Shown piece by piece: positions 54,801 to 63,672 of a DNA stretch of 64,000 nucleotides. The first letter of the stretch is position 1; each line of letters opens with the position of its first letter. A program made the translations under genes and the position numbers. The notes below the pieces were generated by a model that was given only the letters and a program-made list of their open reading frames with translations, ran no database searches and was not told where the DNA came from. Location of the stretch: assembly GCA_030824555.1 (NCBI GenBank), contig JAVBXK010000026.1:62001-126000 (forward strand), written 5' to 3'. The stretch is from a bacterium (lineage in GTDB: Bacteria > Pseudomonadota > Gammaproteobacteria > Burkholderiales > Burkholderiaceae_C).

Positions 54801-55401
54801 TCAGTCGCAAATGGAAAAGCTCGTTCCATGGATCGATAAGGGTCTGCTTTTGCATCAGCGCTATTTGCTGCGCCTTGTTGGAGACGACGGCAGGAAGGCA
54901 CAGCAAGTGCTCGCTGAGGCTGAGCAAATGCTTATGGCTGATGAGGCGCTGTGTGTCTTGCCATTGCATGTAATCCGGCGCATCAGGCAGCGTGAAATTG
55001 GCCATGAACTCGCCGCTATAACCCAACATCAGGTCCATTGCCGCCGCTTGGTGTGTAGCGGCCAGACTGGAGTGGGTTACCGCTTGGCGCAGCAGCGCGA
55101 TGTCGATGTAGTCCCCCTCATCAGGTGACAGCCAGACGTACTGGCGATCACCGCACACCCTGTGGGCACCCAGTATTTTTTTGAGCGCGTGTAAAGCATT
55201 GCGCAGATTGGCGCGTGCTGTATCTTCGGCATGATTCGGCCAAAGCAGGTAGGTCAATCGCTCGCGCCGCTGTCGGCCCTCCTCGCAAACCAGAAATGCA
55301 AGCAGTGCCAGTACCTTGGCGTATGAAAAACGAATGGATGCCCCCAGACTGACATCCGGGCTTCCAAGAAACCGTACACACAGCCTGGTAGTTTGTTCCA
55401 T
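51862..55401 (-). CDS. SARP-type transcriptional activator with cyclase-like, AAA ATPase and TPR regions
   Basis: 1179 residues. Residues about 1-100 are an OmpR-like winged helix (FSYAKVLALLAFLVCEEGRQ, RANLRNALHALKKILGAHRV), and about 100-245 the BTAD helical domain. Residues 268-430 resemble a degenerate class III nucleotide cyclase (LVTLLYVEIRC, RQGAHTCVTPDGSLMAYFGY, SLNHGPMMF) lacking clear catalytic Asp residues. A STAND-type ATPase follows with Walker A GDAGCGKT at 472-479 and Walker B VLVVVEDIHWADSS. The rest is TPR-like helices. It ends 102 nt before the giant exported protein, which it likely regulates. Confidence 0.87.
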   Translation of the reverse strand: MEQTTRLCVRFLGSPDVSLGASIRFSYAKVLALLAFLVCEEGRQRRERLTYLLWPNHAEDTARANLRNALHALKKILGAHRVCGDRQYVWLSPDEGDYIDIALLRQAVTHSSLAATHQAAAMDLMLGYSGEFMANFTLPDAPDYMQWQDTQRLISHKHLLSLSEHLLCLPAVVSNKAQQIALMQKQTLIDPWNELFHLRLMQLLVDDGRTATALAHFDYVHGLFQRELDTQPSPEVQALVGRLRASTDLPSTAAPKGSPTQHEANPKTRLVTLLYVEIRCLAGDDAQKFQFLQQAREFVACETRRQGAHTCVTPDGSLMAYFGYPEYIPDAIQRAMRSADSIRKQAQALNVLLRLSLNHGPMMFSRNPHSPDALGLISNTTLRLVTCGRSGDILATASFVKKAPTLPELIPLQLPAEVSLDEQMQAYRLASMPKLTQRAASILIGRQQERARLKRLASRTQPSGLGAALLIGDAGCGKTRLVQWLMQSRDHSVPTLVFQCRQTCSETPYAPISAFIKEQCGIGTDDDLNTRTQKLSNWVGTAQLVLALPHRLMLGWLAGVPLPYESSLASPGARRNGLHDALHTMLGQLTQSQAVLVVVEDIHWADSSTTKVLEELVDSRQDGFLLLTARNPLDPNWLPQVPRIELGPLPPEQSRALIEALCCQTLGENEISKIIDSAQGNPLHIESFTLAQSAATANDTSLPSMEDYALRPVAQDGLLRSIALTASALGDEFSAVTLRSLFAGESDDRFYLALRALQQHGLIRPGLGNQYCFHHTVVRDILYANASRSELRHIHSAIQKNAQASALSMAHPPHWLARHASLAGDLPAAIGLLEEAAKLDLDLAAYAEAISHLQDACKLLERLPASTANDTRMLRLLLTEGNATVAIKGYGAAETRSVFGQVLARSKPQENAQEVFLALYGLWLGASSNGGYRHALRYVDKLQQHAHSAAPLYRLQTAYAYGNTHLWLGELTTARRYLEDAVTLYDTHLPAEMLQLFHEDTGVTSLALLAWVAWLQGDMSAAEQAQARALALARQLSHPYTLCFALACWLRLAVMKGEAELVHLHIGELLALAEKHAFTLWQAIAQVMQGWAICARPAQEAQVQGAIETMQRGLATTCAALPALEVTPLSIYADALFRLGRNQDCADLLDCALQRCLHWDDHYMEPELLRLRSRCESPV

Positions 55402-55505
55402 TGACCGGGCTTTTGACTAGGGAAGGGGCCTGCAGAATTTAATGGTCATGTGTCCATGTGTCGGCGCTGCGCGCACCCAGGCTGGTTTCACTGCAAAAAA
55501 CCCGG

Positions 55506-56981
55506 TCAGGCCGTACCGCCCACCGTCAACCCGTCGATGCGCAGCGTGGGCTGGCCCACGCCCACGGGGACGCTCTGGCCCTCTTTTCCGCACACGCCCA
55601 CGCCGCTGTCCAGCTTCATGTCGTTGCCGATCATGCTGATGCGGGTGAGTGCCTCGGGGCCGTTGCCTATCAGCGTGGCACCCTTCACCGGGTACTGGAT
55701 CTTGCCGTTTTCCACCCAGTAGGCTTGGGATGCACTGAACACAAACTTGCCGCTGGTGATGTCCACCTGCCCGCCGCCGAAGTTGGTGGCGTACAGGCCT
55801 TTTTTGATGCTGGCCAGAACTTCCTCGGGGGCTTTGTCGCCACCCAGCATGTAGGTGTTGGTCATGCGGGGCATGGGGGTGTGGGCGTAGCTTTCGCGGC
55901 GGCCGTTTCCGGTGGGCTTCACGCCCATGAGGCGGGCGTTCAGGCTGTCCTGGATGTAGCCTTTCAAAATGCCGTCTTCGATCAGCACGTTTTTCTGGCT
56001 GGGGCAACCTTCGTCATCGACGTTCAAGCTGCCACGGCGGTCCGCAATGGTGCCGTCGTCGAGCACGGTCACGCCTTTGGCGGCCACGCGCTGGCCCATG
56101 CGGCCCGCGAACGCGCTGGAGCCTTTGCGGTTGAAGTCGCCTTCCAGCCCGTGGCCCACGGCCTCGTGCAGCAGCACACCGGGCCAGCCGGGGCCCAGCA
56201 CCACGGCCATCTGACCTGCGGGTGCGGGGCGCGAATCGAGGTTGACCAGCGCCTGGTCCACGGCTTCGTTCACGTATTGGTTGACCAGCGTGTCGTCAAA
56301 GTAGGCAAACCCGAAACGGCCACCGCCACCTGACGAACCCACTTCGCGCCGGCCTGCCTGCTCGGCAATGACCGTGACCGACAGGCGCACAAGCGGGCGC
56401 ACATCGGCTGCCAGCGTGCCGTCGGCACGGGCCACCAGCACCACGTCGTACTCGGCGGCCAGCCCGGCCATGACTTGCAGCACACGGGGGTCACGGGCTT
56501 TGGCCAGTTTTTCCACCTTTTCCAGCAGGGCCACTTTGGCATTGCTGTCGAGCGTGGCAATGGGGTCGAGCCCGCCGTACAGGCTGCGCGAGGGTGCCAC
56601 CTTTTTGGCACCCACTTTGCGCGTGGGCACTTTCACTTTGGCGTTTTGGCCGTGGGCACCGATGGTGCGCACGGTTTGCGCCGCATCGCTCAGGGCCGCC
56701 CAGCTCAAATCATCGGAGTAGGCAAAGGCCGTTTTTTCGCCGCTGACGGCGCGCACGCCCACGCCCTGATCGATGCTGAAGCTGCCGGATTTGACGATGC
56801 CCTCTTCCAGGCTCCAGCCCTCGGCTCGGGTGTACTGAAAGTACAGGTCGGCATCGTCAGCACCGTGCGACAGGATGTCGCCCAGCGCACGCTTCAAATG
56901 AGCCTCTGTCAGGTCGTAGGGAGCCAGCAGCAGGCCGTTGGCCACAGCCAGGCGTTCAAGGGTGGGTTCGCGTGAAATCAT
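55506..56981 (-). CDS. tldD: Metalloprotease TldD
   Basis: 491 residues. The zinc motif is in [20 protein letters not shown], and [20 protein letters not shown] is the conserved N-terminal domain. TldD works with TldE/PmbA to degrade unfolded peptides and mature some peptide natural products; the partner gene is not in the window. It lies about 100 nt upstream of the SARP-type gene on the same strand. Confidence 0.95.
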   Translation of the reverse strand: MISREPTLERLAVANGLLLAPYDLTEAHLKRALGDILSHGADDADLYFQYTRAEGWSLEEGIVKSGSFSIDQGVGVRAVSGEKTAFAYSDDLSWAALSDAAQTVRTIGAHGQNAKVKVPTRKVGAKKVAPSRSLYGGLDPIATLDSNAKVALLEKVEKLAKARDPRVLQVMAGLAAEYDVVLVARADGTLAADVRPLVRLSVTVIAEQAGRREVGSSGGGGRFGFAYFDDTLVNQYVNEAVDQALVNLDSRPAPAGQMAVVLGPGWPGVLLHEAVGHGLEGDFNRKGSSAFAGRMGQRVAAKGVTVLDDGTIADRRGSLNVDDEGCPSQKNVLIEDGILKGYIQDSLNARLMGVKPTGNGRRESYAHTPMPRMTNTYMLGGDKAPEEVLASIKKGLYATNFGGGQVDITSGKFVFSASQAYWVENGKIQYPVKGATLIGNGPEALTRISMIGNDMKLDSGVGVCGKEGQSVPVGVGQPTLRIDGLTVGGTA

Positions 56982-57053
56982 GGGTGCATTGTAGAAAGAC
57001 CTGCGTCACCCGGCGCACGCAGGGCATTTACAAGCCAAAAATGGCCTCGCCGC

Positions 57054-58001
57054 TTACCTGATTTGCCCATGTTGCTGCAAAAATGCAAGCAATGCACCAT
57101 CATCCAGCTCGGACAGGCCCGATTCGCATGCCGCGCGGAACACGGCCGAGGCACGCGCACCCAGCGGCCCTGAAAAACCGGCTTCGGCAGCGGCCTCGTT
57201 GGCCAGACGCGTGTCTTTGGCCAGCAGCGTCATGTGGGCGCGGGGTGACAGGTCGCCGGCGATGGCGCGGCGCATGCGGTCGGCACCGATCCAGCTTTGC
57301 CCGCTGGAGCGCTCGATCACATCCAGCGTGGCGGGCAAATCCAGCCCCAGGTTGGATGCCAGCGCCAGCACCTCGGCCGCCCCCACCAGGTTGATGCCCG
57401 CCAGCAGGTTGTTGACCAGCTTGGTGCGGGCACCGTCGCCCAGCCGCTCACCCAGACGAAAAACAGGGTTGGCCAAGGCATTCAGCACCGACTCGTGGGC
57501 CGCCACCACGGCAGCCGCGCCCGCCACCATGAGGCTCATGGTGCCTGCACGCGCACGCGCCGGGCCACCCGACATGGGCGCGTCGATGCCGTGCACGCCC
57601 TGCTGCGCCAGGCGCTGGGTCAGAGATTCGACATCGCCCGGCGAAATGGTGGGGCACCACATCACCGTCTGGCCGGGTTGCAACGCCTGCGCGGCACCCT
57701 GCTCAGGCCAGTGCAGGGTGTGTGCACCCTCGTCATCGCCATCGCCGTCACCCCACATCACGTCGCGGCATTGCGCGGCGTTGACCACCGCCACCACCAT
57801 GAGGTCGCCAGGCGGCATGGCCCGCGCCAGCGCCACAGGGCTGGCAAACACTGTGGCGCCCCAGGCGGCGGCCTGGGCACACACGGCTGGGTCGATGTCG
57901 CACACAGCCACCGGCCAACCCAGGTCGCGCAAGCGCCCCACCATGGCCAGCCCCATGTTGCCTATGCCCACGAAAGAAACGGTCGGATGTATCGGGGACA
58001 T
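57054..58001 (-). CDS. NAD(P)-dependent beta-hydroxyacid dehydrogenase
   Basis: 315 residues from ATG at 58001; the longer open frame overlaps rodA. NAD(P)-binding VSFVGIGNMGLAMVGRLRDL, the family signature DAPMSGGPARARAGTMSLMV, and the catalytic Lys region GARTKLVNNLLAGINLVGAA identify a 3-hydroxyisobutyrate/tartronate-semialdehyde reductase-like enzyme. Substrate is undetermined. It starts 8 nt after the rodA stop, probably by chance of operon compaction. Confidence 0.9.
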   Translation of the reverse strand: MSPIHPTVSFVGIGNMGLAMVGRLRDLGWPVAVCDIDPAVCAQAAAWGATVFASPVALARAMPPGDLMVVAVVNAAQCRDVMWGDGDGDDEGAHTLHWPEQGAAQALQPGQTVMWCPTISPGDVESLTQRLAQQGVHGIDAPMSGGPARARAGTMSLMVAGAAAVVAAHESVLNALANPVFRLGERLGDGARTKLVNNLLAGINLVGAAEVLALASNLGLDLPATLDVIERSSGQSWIGADRMRRAIAGDLSPRAHMTLLAKDTRLANEAAAEAGFSGPLGARASAVFRAACESGLSELDDGALLAFLQQHGQIR

Positions 58002-58009
58002 GGTGGCTT

Positions 58010-59164
58010 TCAGGCTTGCATGAGGCGCTCGGCCTTGGCAATGGACATGAGCATGCCAATGCCCAACCCCAAGGTGACCATGGCCGTGCCGCCGTAACTG
58101 ATGAACGGCAAGGGCACGCCCACCACCGGCAAAATGCCGCTGACCATGCCCATGTTGACAAAGGCGTACACAAAAAAGATGAGCGCAATGGCCCCGGCCA
58201 GCAAGCGCGAGAACATTGTGGGGGCATTCAAGGCAATGACCAGACCCCGGCCCACCAAGAACACAAAGGCCAGCACCAGCGCCACCACGCCCACCAGTCC
58301 GAATTCCTCGGAAAACGCGGCAAAAATGAAATCGGTGGTGCGCTCGGGGATGAACTCCAGGTGGGTTTGTGTGCCCTGCATGAAGCCCTTGCCCCACACC
58401 CCGCCCGAGCCGATGGCGATCATGCCCTGAATGGTGTGAAAACCCTTGCCCAGCGCGTCGCGCGTGGGGTCCATCAGGGTGCACACCCGCTGCTTCTGGT
58501 ACTCGCGCAGCACGTGCCAATCGACGTCGGGCATGCACAGCTCGTTGCTGAAGGCCACCAAAGCCGTGACCCCCACGACACCCAGCAACATGGGCGGCAA
58601 CATGATTTTCCAGCTCAGGCCGGCAAAAAATATCACGAACAACCCGGCGGCAAACACCAGCAAAGCGGTACCCAGGTCAGGCTGCTTCATGATCAGGCCA
58701 AAGGGCAGCAACAGCAGGCCAGCGGCCGCCCAGAAGTCGGTGTGGCGCAAATGCCCCTCGCGTCGCTGGAACCACCAGGCCAGCATGAGCGGCATGGCAA
58801 TTTTCATGATTTCGCTGGGTTGGATCACCACCCCCACGTTCAGCCAGCGTGTGGCCCCTTTTTTGGTGATGCCAAACAGCGCCACAGCCACCAGCAACGT
58901 CACCCCGACCACGTACAGCGGCACGGCAAAGGTCATGAGGCGTTGCGGTGGAATCTGCGCCACCCCGAACACCACGCACAGCGCAATCACCATGTTGCGG
59001 GCATGGTCCACGAAACGCGTGCCGTGATCGAACCCGACCGAATACATGGTGGCCAGGCCCAGCGCGCACAGCAGCAGCACCGCCACCAGCAGCAAGGTGT
59101 CGAACCCGCTGAACCACGGCTTGATGCGCTGCAGCAGCGAGGGCTTGTCAAAAACAGTGGCCAT
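58010..59164 (-). CDS. rodA: Rod-shape SEDS peptidoglycan glycosyltransferase RodA
   Basis: 384 residues with about ten membrane segments. SEDS motifs include GATRWLNVGVVIQPSEIMKI, the large periplasmic loop QGMIAIGSGGVWGKGFMQGT with THLEFIPERTTDFIFAAFSE, and VPLPFISYGGTAMVTLGLGI near the C-terminus. It polymerises lateral-wall glycan with PBP2, usually encoded just upstream; here upstream is a divergent hydrolase gene, so mrdA lies elsewhere. Confidence 0.96.
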   Translation of the reverse strand: MATVFDKPSLLQRIKPWFSGFDTLLLVAVLLLCALGLATMYSVGFDHGTRFVDHARNMVIALCVVFGVAQIPPQRLMTFAVPLYVVGVTLLVAVALFGITKKGATRWLNVGVVIQPSEIMKIAMPLMLAWWFQRREGHLRHTDFWAAAGLLLLPFGLIMKQPDLGTALLVFAAGLFVIFFAGLSWKIMLPPMLLGVVGVTALVAFSNELCMPDVDWHVLREYQKQRVCTLMDPTRDALGKGFHTIQGMIAIGSGGVWGKGFMQGTQTHLEFIPERTTDFIFAAFSEEFGLVGVVALVLAFVFLVGRGLVIALNAPTMFSRLLAGAIALIFFVYAFVNMGMVSGILPVVGVPLPFISYGGTAMVTLGLGIGMLMSIAKAERLMQA

Positions 59165-59276
59165 CGGTTTGGGGAATTGTGAACAGGTGAAGCGGGGAAG
59201 GCATCGCTGAAGCCTGCGGCTTCATGGGGCACGGCGCACCCACCCGCTGCCGGGCAAGCCCCGTATTATCAAGTGC

Positions 59277-59981
59277 ATGCCTGATGCCCCCCCAATGTCC
59301 ACTCCACCCGCCGCTTCGGTCACAGAGGCTGTGCGTTTTTCGGGTGCGTCCGAGCAACGCACGGGTGACGCCACCACGCCAGCCACGCATTTGCTTTACC
59401 TGCACGGCTTCAGGTCATCGCCACAGTCGATGAAGGCGCAAAAAATGGCTGACTGGGTGGCGCGCAGCTTTCCTGGTGTGACGTTCTGGTGCCCGCAGTT
59501 GCCGCCCTCGCCCGCCCAGGCCATGGCGCTGGTGACGCAGGGCATGGCCGACTGGCCAGTGGGCCGCGTGGCCGTCATGGGCTCGTCGCTGGGTGGTTTT
59601 TATGCCACCTGGGTGGCCGAACACCTTGCTGTGGCAGCGGGCAGCCGCGCGGTGCTGATCAACCCCGCCGTGAACCCGGCGCGTGACCTGGCCCGCTACA
59701 TCGGCGAACAGACCCTCTGGCACGACCCCGAGCAGACCTTTTTCTTCCGTCCTGAATTCGTGGACGAACTGCTGGCACAGGTTGTGCCAGTGCTGAGCCA
59801 ACCCACCCGCTACCAGGTGTGGGCCGCCACCGGCGACGAGGTGCTGGACTGGCGCGACATGGCCGCGCGCTACGCCCGCACCCAGTTGCAGGTGGTGCCG
59901 GGGTCAGACCACGCGCTGTCCGACTTTGACAACCACCTGCCCGCCATCCTGGCCCACCTGAATCTGGTGACCAGCACCTGA
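59277..59981 (+). CDS. YqiA-like (UPF0227) alpha/beta hydrolase
   Basis: 234 residues from ATG at 59277 (ATG at 59295 is an alternative). The fold begins at THLLYLHGFRSSPQSMKAQK; nucleophile elbow VAVMGSSLGGFYATWVAEH; likely acid in AATGDEVLDW and base in PGSDHALSDF. Such proteins are small esterases of unknown physiological substrate. Residues about 17-29 before the fold are encoded by a fragment of the palindrome also seen at 22631, an extension most homologues should lack. Confidence 0.88.
   Translation: MPDAPPMSTPPAASVTEAVRFSGASEQRTGDATTPATHLLYLHGFRSSPQSMKAQKMADWVARSFPGVTFWCPQLPPSPAQAMALVTQGMADWPVGRVAVMGSSLGGFYATWVAEHLAVAAGSRAVLINPAVNPARDLARYIGEQTLWHDPEQTFFFRPEFVDELLAQVVPVLSQPTRYQVWAATGDEVLDWRDMAARYARTQLQVVPGSDHALSDFDNHLPAILAHLNLVTST
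59325..59363 (+). repeat. Palindrome fragment shared with 22631-22669
   Basis: The 39-nt segment starting GAGGCTGTGCGTTTTTCGGG matches 22631-22669 (GAGGCTGAGAGTTTTTCGGG onward) at 32 of 39 positions by eye. It lies inside the 5' coding end of the yqiA-like gene. Confidence 0.75.
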
Positions 59982-60044
59982 CTGCCTGAAACTGACCACC
60001 TGAACTGGCCGCCAGTCTGCCAGGCGACCAATGGAACGGAAACA

Positions 60045-60090
60045 ATAGCTTGAAGTACCCGACCGATAAGCGGTAGAGTACTTTTTTATC
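60045..60090. repeat. ATAGC-family small repeat between the esterase and glpQ genes
   Basis: ATAGCTTGAAGTACCCGACC, then GATAAGCGGTAGAGTACTTT and TTTATC. Arms AGTACyC.../...GAGTACTT make a short hairpin followed by T residues, so it can terminate the plus-strand esterase gene. The glpQ stop codon lies at its end. Confidence 0.65.
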
Positions 60091-61279
60091 AATAACCCAT
60101 TTCTTTCAGGTAGTCCGCGCGGGCGGCCACGGCGGTATCGGAGAAATCGGAGAACAGGCCATCGATGCCTGCACGGTAGAACAGCAGGTACTCGGCCTTG
60201 GGGTCACCCTTCAGGTCAGCGGTCAGGCGCTTGGCTTCGTTGCGGAAGGTCCAGGTGTGCACGGTCAGGCCCAGCTTGTGCGCATCGGCAATCAAGCTTG
60301 TGGGCGCAGCAGAGCTGGTATCCATGTAATTGATGGCACCGTCCTTGTTCACGTCCACCATCCTGCCGTCGGCCCCGTAGGTGCCTTTGACCGGCACGAT
60401 GTAGGGCTTCCAGGGGCCCACGCCATCGGCGTATTTGGCGATCTCGGCCAGGCCTGCTGGCGTGACCATGGAGCCGAACAACTCGGTCTTGCCCGCACGC
60501 GTCCAGTCGTAGGGGCGGTCGAACGGGGCAGCGAACGTGACGGCACCGGTTTTGAAGTCGTAGTCGTCGCCGTCCACCAGTTGCACCAGGCGCACCTGGG
60601 TCTTGGTGTGCAGGTACTTGAGGTTGGTGGTTTCGAACGACTGGACGATGACGGGCGACGCCTTGGTGGTGTAGCCGTACTCGGCCAGCACAGTCAGCAG
60701 GCGGTCTTCCAGCTTCAGGTTGGCATCCTGGTGGTAGGTGGGGTGCTTGGTTTCGGGGTACACGCCAATGGTTTTGCCACGCTTGGCGCCCTCTGTTTTG
60801 GCCAGGTTCAGCACCTCGCGGAACGTGGGGATCTGGTACAGGCCGTTGTAGGCGGTGCTGCGGTCACTCAGAGGCTGGATGGCGCGCAGGGTTTTGATTT
60901 CGGCCAGCGTGAAGTCGGTGGCAAACCAGCCTGTCTCAGCCACACCATCGACCATGCGGGTGGTTTTGCGGCTGGCAAACTCGGGGCGGCTGGCCACGTC
61001 GGTGGTGGCGGTGATGTTGGGTTCGTGGCGGGCTATCAGCTCGCCGTCCTGGGTGGCCACCAGGTCGGGCTCGATGAAGTCGGCCCCCATCTCGATGGCT
61101 TTCAAGTACCCCTCCAGCGTGTGGTCAGGCAGGTAACCGGCGGCGCCGCGGTGACCGATGACCAGCGGCGCCTGGCCGTTGAGGGTTTTGAAGGGCTGGG
61201 CGTCGCTGCCACCGCAGGCAGACAAGGTCAGGGCAACGGCCACAGAAACGGCACTCAAGGGCAACAGGTGGGCAAACAT
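60089..61279 (-). CDS. glpQ: Glycerophosphodiester phosphodiesterase lipoprotein GlpQ
   Basis: 396 residues. A lipoprotein signal ends TLSACGG. The GDPD core is present: [20 protein letters not shown] (catalytic His), [19 protein letters not shown] with metal ligands and [12 protein letters not shown]; it ends in a TIM-barrel strand with [20 protein letters not shown]. It hydrolyses glycerophosphodiesters to glycerol-3-phosphate in the periplasm. No glpT is adjacent. Confidence 0.94.
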   Translation of the reverse strand: MFAHLLPLSAVSVAVALTLSACGGSDAQPFKTLNGQAPLVIGHRGAAGYLPDHTLEGYLKAIEMGADFIEPDLVATQDGELIARHEPNITATTDVASRPEFASRKTTRMVDGVAETGWFATDFTLAEIKTLRAIQPLSDRSTAYNGLYQIPTFREVLNLAKTEGAKRGKTIGVYPETKHPTYHQDANLKLEDRLLTVLAEYGYTTKASPVIVQSFETTNLKYLHTKTQVRLVQLVDGDDYDFKTGAVTFAAPFDRPYDWTRAGKTELFGSMVTPAGLAEIAKYADGVGPWKPYIVPVKGTYGADGRMVDVNKDGAINYMDTSSAAPTSLIADAHKLGLTVHTWTFRNEAKRLTADLKGDPKAEYLLFYRAGIDGLFSDFSDTAVAARADYLKEMGY

Positions 61280-61420
61280 GGGAAATCCTCATCCTCTGGG
61301 TTGAAAAACGCGCAGTCTGTTGGCCCGCCGTGTCAGGCCGATGACACCCCGGATCAGCGGGCACACACATCCCCCTGCACATCAGCCGTCCATGTCACCC
61401 CGGCGCTACACTGCTGCGCT

Positions 61421-63652
61421 GTGTCAGCGCCTGACGGCGCGGCTCCCCCCGATTCCGTTGAACGAAAGCTCCCGTTGTTTGCATTGTTTGAAGAAGCCGG
61501 CAAATTCATGACCGGCCGCATCCTGTCCGAAGCCGAAAGCTCGCTCCAAATCGAGCTGGACTCGGGCAAGCGCATGAAAGTGAAGGCGGCCAACGCCCTC
61601 ATCAAGTTCGAGAAGCCCCAACCGGCGCTGCTGATGGCCTCGGCACAGGGCCAGGCCGCTGACATCGAGCTCGACCTGGCCTGGGAGTTCGCCCCCGCCG
61701 AGGAATTCGGCTTTGCCGACCTGGCGCGCGATTACTTTTCAGCGTCAGCCCCGCTGGAACAGCAAACCGCCATGCTGTTGGCGCTGTTCGATGCGCCCCA
61801 CTACTTCCGCCGCGCGGGCAAGGGCCGGTTCAAGAAAGCCCCGCAAGAGCAGGTTCAGCAAGCGCTGGCCGCCATCGAGAAGAAACAAGCCGTGCTGGCG
61901 CAAATCGACTCCTGGGTGGCCGAGTTGGCCGCAGGCCAGTGCCCGCAGGCCATTCGCGATCAGCTGTACAAAATTCTGTTCAAGCCCGACAAGAACGCGC
62001 CTGAATACAAGGCCGTGGTCGAGGCGGCCAAACAAACGCACACCGCCCCGCTGGTCATGCTGAAAGCCGTGGGGGCCATTGCCAACGCCTACCAGTTCCA
62101 TTGGCAACGGTTTTTGTTCGAGCATTTCCCACGCGGTACCGGGTTCCCGGCGCTGCAGGCCCCGCCCATCACCGACGAGTTGCCGCTGGCCACCGTGCGT
62201 GCGTTTTCGGTGGACGACTCGGCCACCACCGAAATTGACGACGCCCTGTCCATCCAGGGGCTGGGCACGGGCACGGTCACGCTGGGCATCCACATTGCCG
62301 CACCGGGCCTGGCCATTGCGCCCGACAGCGCCATCGACCAGGTGGCCCGCCACCGCCTGAGCACCGTTTACATGCCCGGCCACAAAGTCACCATGCTGCC
62401 CGACGAGGTGGTGCAGACCTACACGCTGCAAGAGCGACGTGACTGCCCTGCCCTGTCGCTGTACGTGACGATGGACGAAGCCACCTTTACCTTCACCGGC
62501 ACCCGCACGTTGACCGAGCGTGTGCCCATCGTCGCGAACCTGCGCCACGATCAGCTCGACGACGTGCTGACAGACGATTTTTTCAATAGCAAAGAATTCA
62601 ATACAAACAAGCCACAAGGCACTGAATCGATTGAAAAAGAAGGTGGGCACATTGCGCTGACGTGGGCGCACGAGCTGCGTTTCCTGCACAAACTGGCCCA
62701 ACACCTGAAAGCCCAGCGCGAGGTGGTGCGCGGCAAGCCCGAAAACTTCAACCGCCCTGACTACACCTTCAAACTGGCGATGCCCGTGGCGGAAACCAGC
62801 CCGTCTGCCGACGGCCAGAACCCAGAAACTGGCTCATCTGCCGATGGTCCGCGTGGCGACGAAACCGTGGTCATCGGCACCCGCCGCCGGGGCTCACCGC
62901 TCGACCTCATCGTGGCCGAGGCCATGATCGTGGCCAACAGCACCTGGGGCCAGTTGCTGGCCGACAGTGGCGTGCCCGGCATTTACCGCAGCCAGGCCAG
63001 CCTGGCACCCGGCGTGAAGGTGCGCATGGGCACCAAGGCCCAACCCCACGCCGGCATTGGCGTGAAGTGCTACGCGTGGAGCACCTCGCCCCTGCGCCGC
63101 TACACCGACCTGGTGAACCAGTGGCAAATCATTGCCTGCGCGCGCCATGGCAACCTGGCGGCCCTCAAAGCCCCGTTCAAGCCCAAAGACGCCGCGCTGT
63201 ATTCCATCATCAGCGGATTCGACGCGGCCTACACCGCCTACAACCAGTTCCAGAATGGCATGGAGCGCTACTGGACGCTCAAGCACCTGGGCCAGGCGGG
63301 CATCACCGAGATCGAAGGCGCCGTCATCAAGGACGGTGTGGTGCGTGCCGACAACCTGCCCCTGGTGCTGAACGTGATGGGCACCGACGGCCTGCCACGC
63401 AACGCCCGCGTGCGGGTGAAGCTGGGTGCGGTGGATGACATCAGCCTGGACATCGGTGGCACCGTGGTCGAGCGCCTGGACGCGCCAGCCAACGCCAGCG
63501 CCGCCGCCGAAGGCACCGACGAAGCCAGCGACGACAGCGGGGATGACAGCGATGACGACCTGGGCGGCCCCATTGCCATTGCAGTGGACATGGATGCCCC
63601 TGCTGACGACGCCGATGCCCCGCCGCAGGCACCCGCTGCCGCAGACGCCTGA
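61421..63652 (+). CDS. RNase II/R-family exoribonuclease (RNB domain) with a repeat insertion
   Basis: 743 residues if started at GTG 61421; TTG at 61475 or ATG at 61508 are alternatives, and the open frame further upstream is antisense to glpQ. The RNB domain has SVDDSATTEIDDALSI (catalytic acidic cluster) and HIAAPGLAIAPDSAIDQVAR, ending with RRYTDLVNQWQIIA. It degrades RNA 3' to 5'. Residues about 387-406 (FFNSKEFNTNKPQGTESIEK) come from an ATAGC-family repeat. The C-terminal tail is strongly acidic (DDSGDDSDDDLGG). Confidence 0.88.
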   Translation: MSAPDGAAPPDSVERKLPLFALFEEAGKFMTGRILSEAESSLQIELDSGKRMKVKAANALIKFEKPQPALLMASAQGQAADIELDLAWEFAPAEEFGFADLARDYFSASAPLEQQTAMLLALFDAPHYFRRAGKGRFKKAPQEQVQQALAAIEKKQAVLAQIDSWVAELAAGQCPQAIRDQLYKILFKPDKNAPEYKAVVEAAKQTHTAPLVMLKAVGAIANAYQFHWQRFLFEHFPRGTGFPALQAPPITDELPLATVRAFSVDDSATTEIDDALSIQGLGTGTVTLGIHIAAPGLAIAPDSAIDQVARHRLSTVYMPGHKVTMLPDEVVQTYTLQERRDCPALSLYVTMDEATFTFTGTRTLTERVPIVANLRHDQLDDVLTDDFFNSKEFNTNKPQGTESIEKEGGHIALTWAHELRFLHKLAQHLKAQREVVRGKPENFNRPDYTFKLAMPVAETSPSADGQNPETGSSADGPRGDETVVIGTRRRGSPLDLIVAEAMIVANSTWGQLLADSGVPGIYRSQASLAPGVKVRMGTKAQPHAGIGVKCYAWSTSPLRRYTDLVNQWQIIACARHGNLAALKAPFKPKDAALYSIISGFDAAYTAYNQFQNGMERYWTLKHLGQAGITEIEGAVIKDGVVRADNLPLVLNVMGTDGLPRNARVRVKLGAVDDISLDIGGTVVERLDAPANASAAAEGTDEASDDSGDDSDDDLGGPIAIAVDMDAPADDADAPPQAPAAADA
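62579..62638 (+). repeat. ATAGC-family repeat copy inside the RNase gene
   Basis: TTTTTCAAT (62579-62587) and ATTGAAAAA (62630-62638) form perfect 9-bp arms, with GAATTCA/TGAATC further in. The ATAGCAAAGAATTCAATACA onset aligns with the copy at 16443 (ATAGCGAACTATTCAATAAA). It is in frame with no stop. Confidence 0.75.
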
Positions 63653-63672
63653 CCGCACCGCCTGCCCGTGCT

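Noticed and set aside
60257-61420. Long N-terminal extension of the RNase frame
   Set aside because: It runs antisense through glpQ and its translation is low-complexity; the RNase homology begins only after about 61421-61475.
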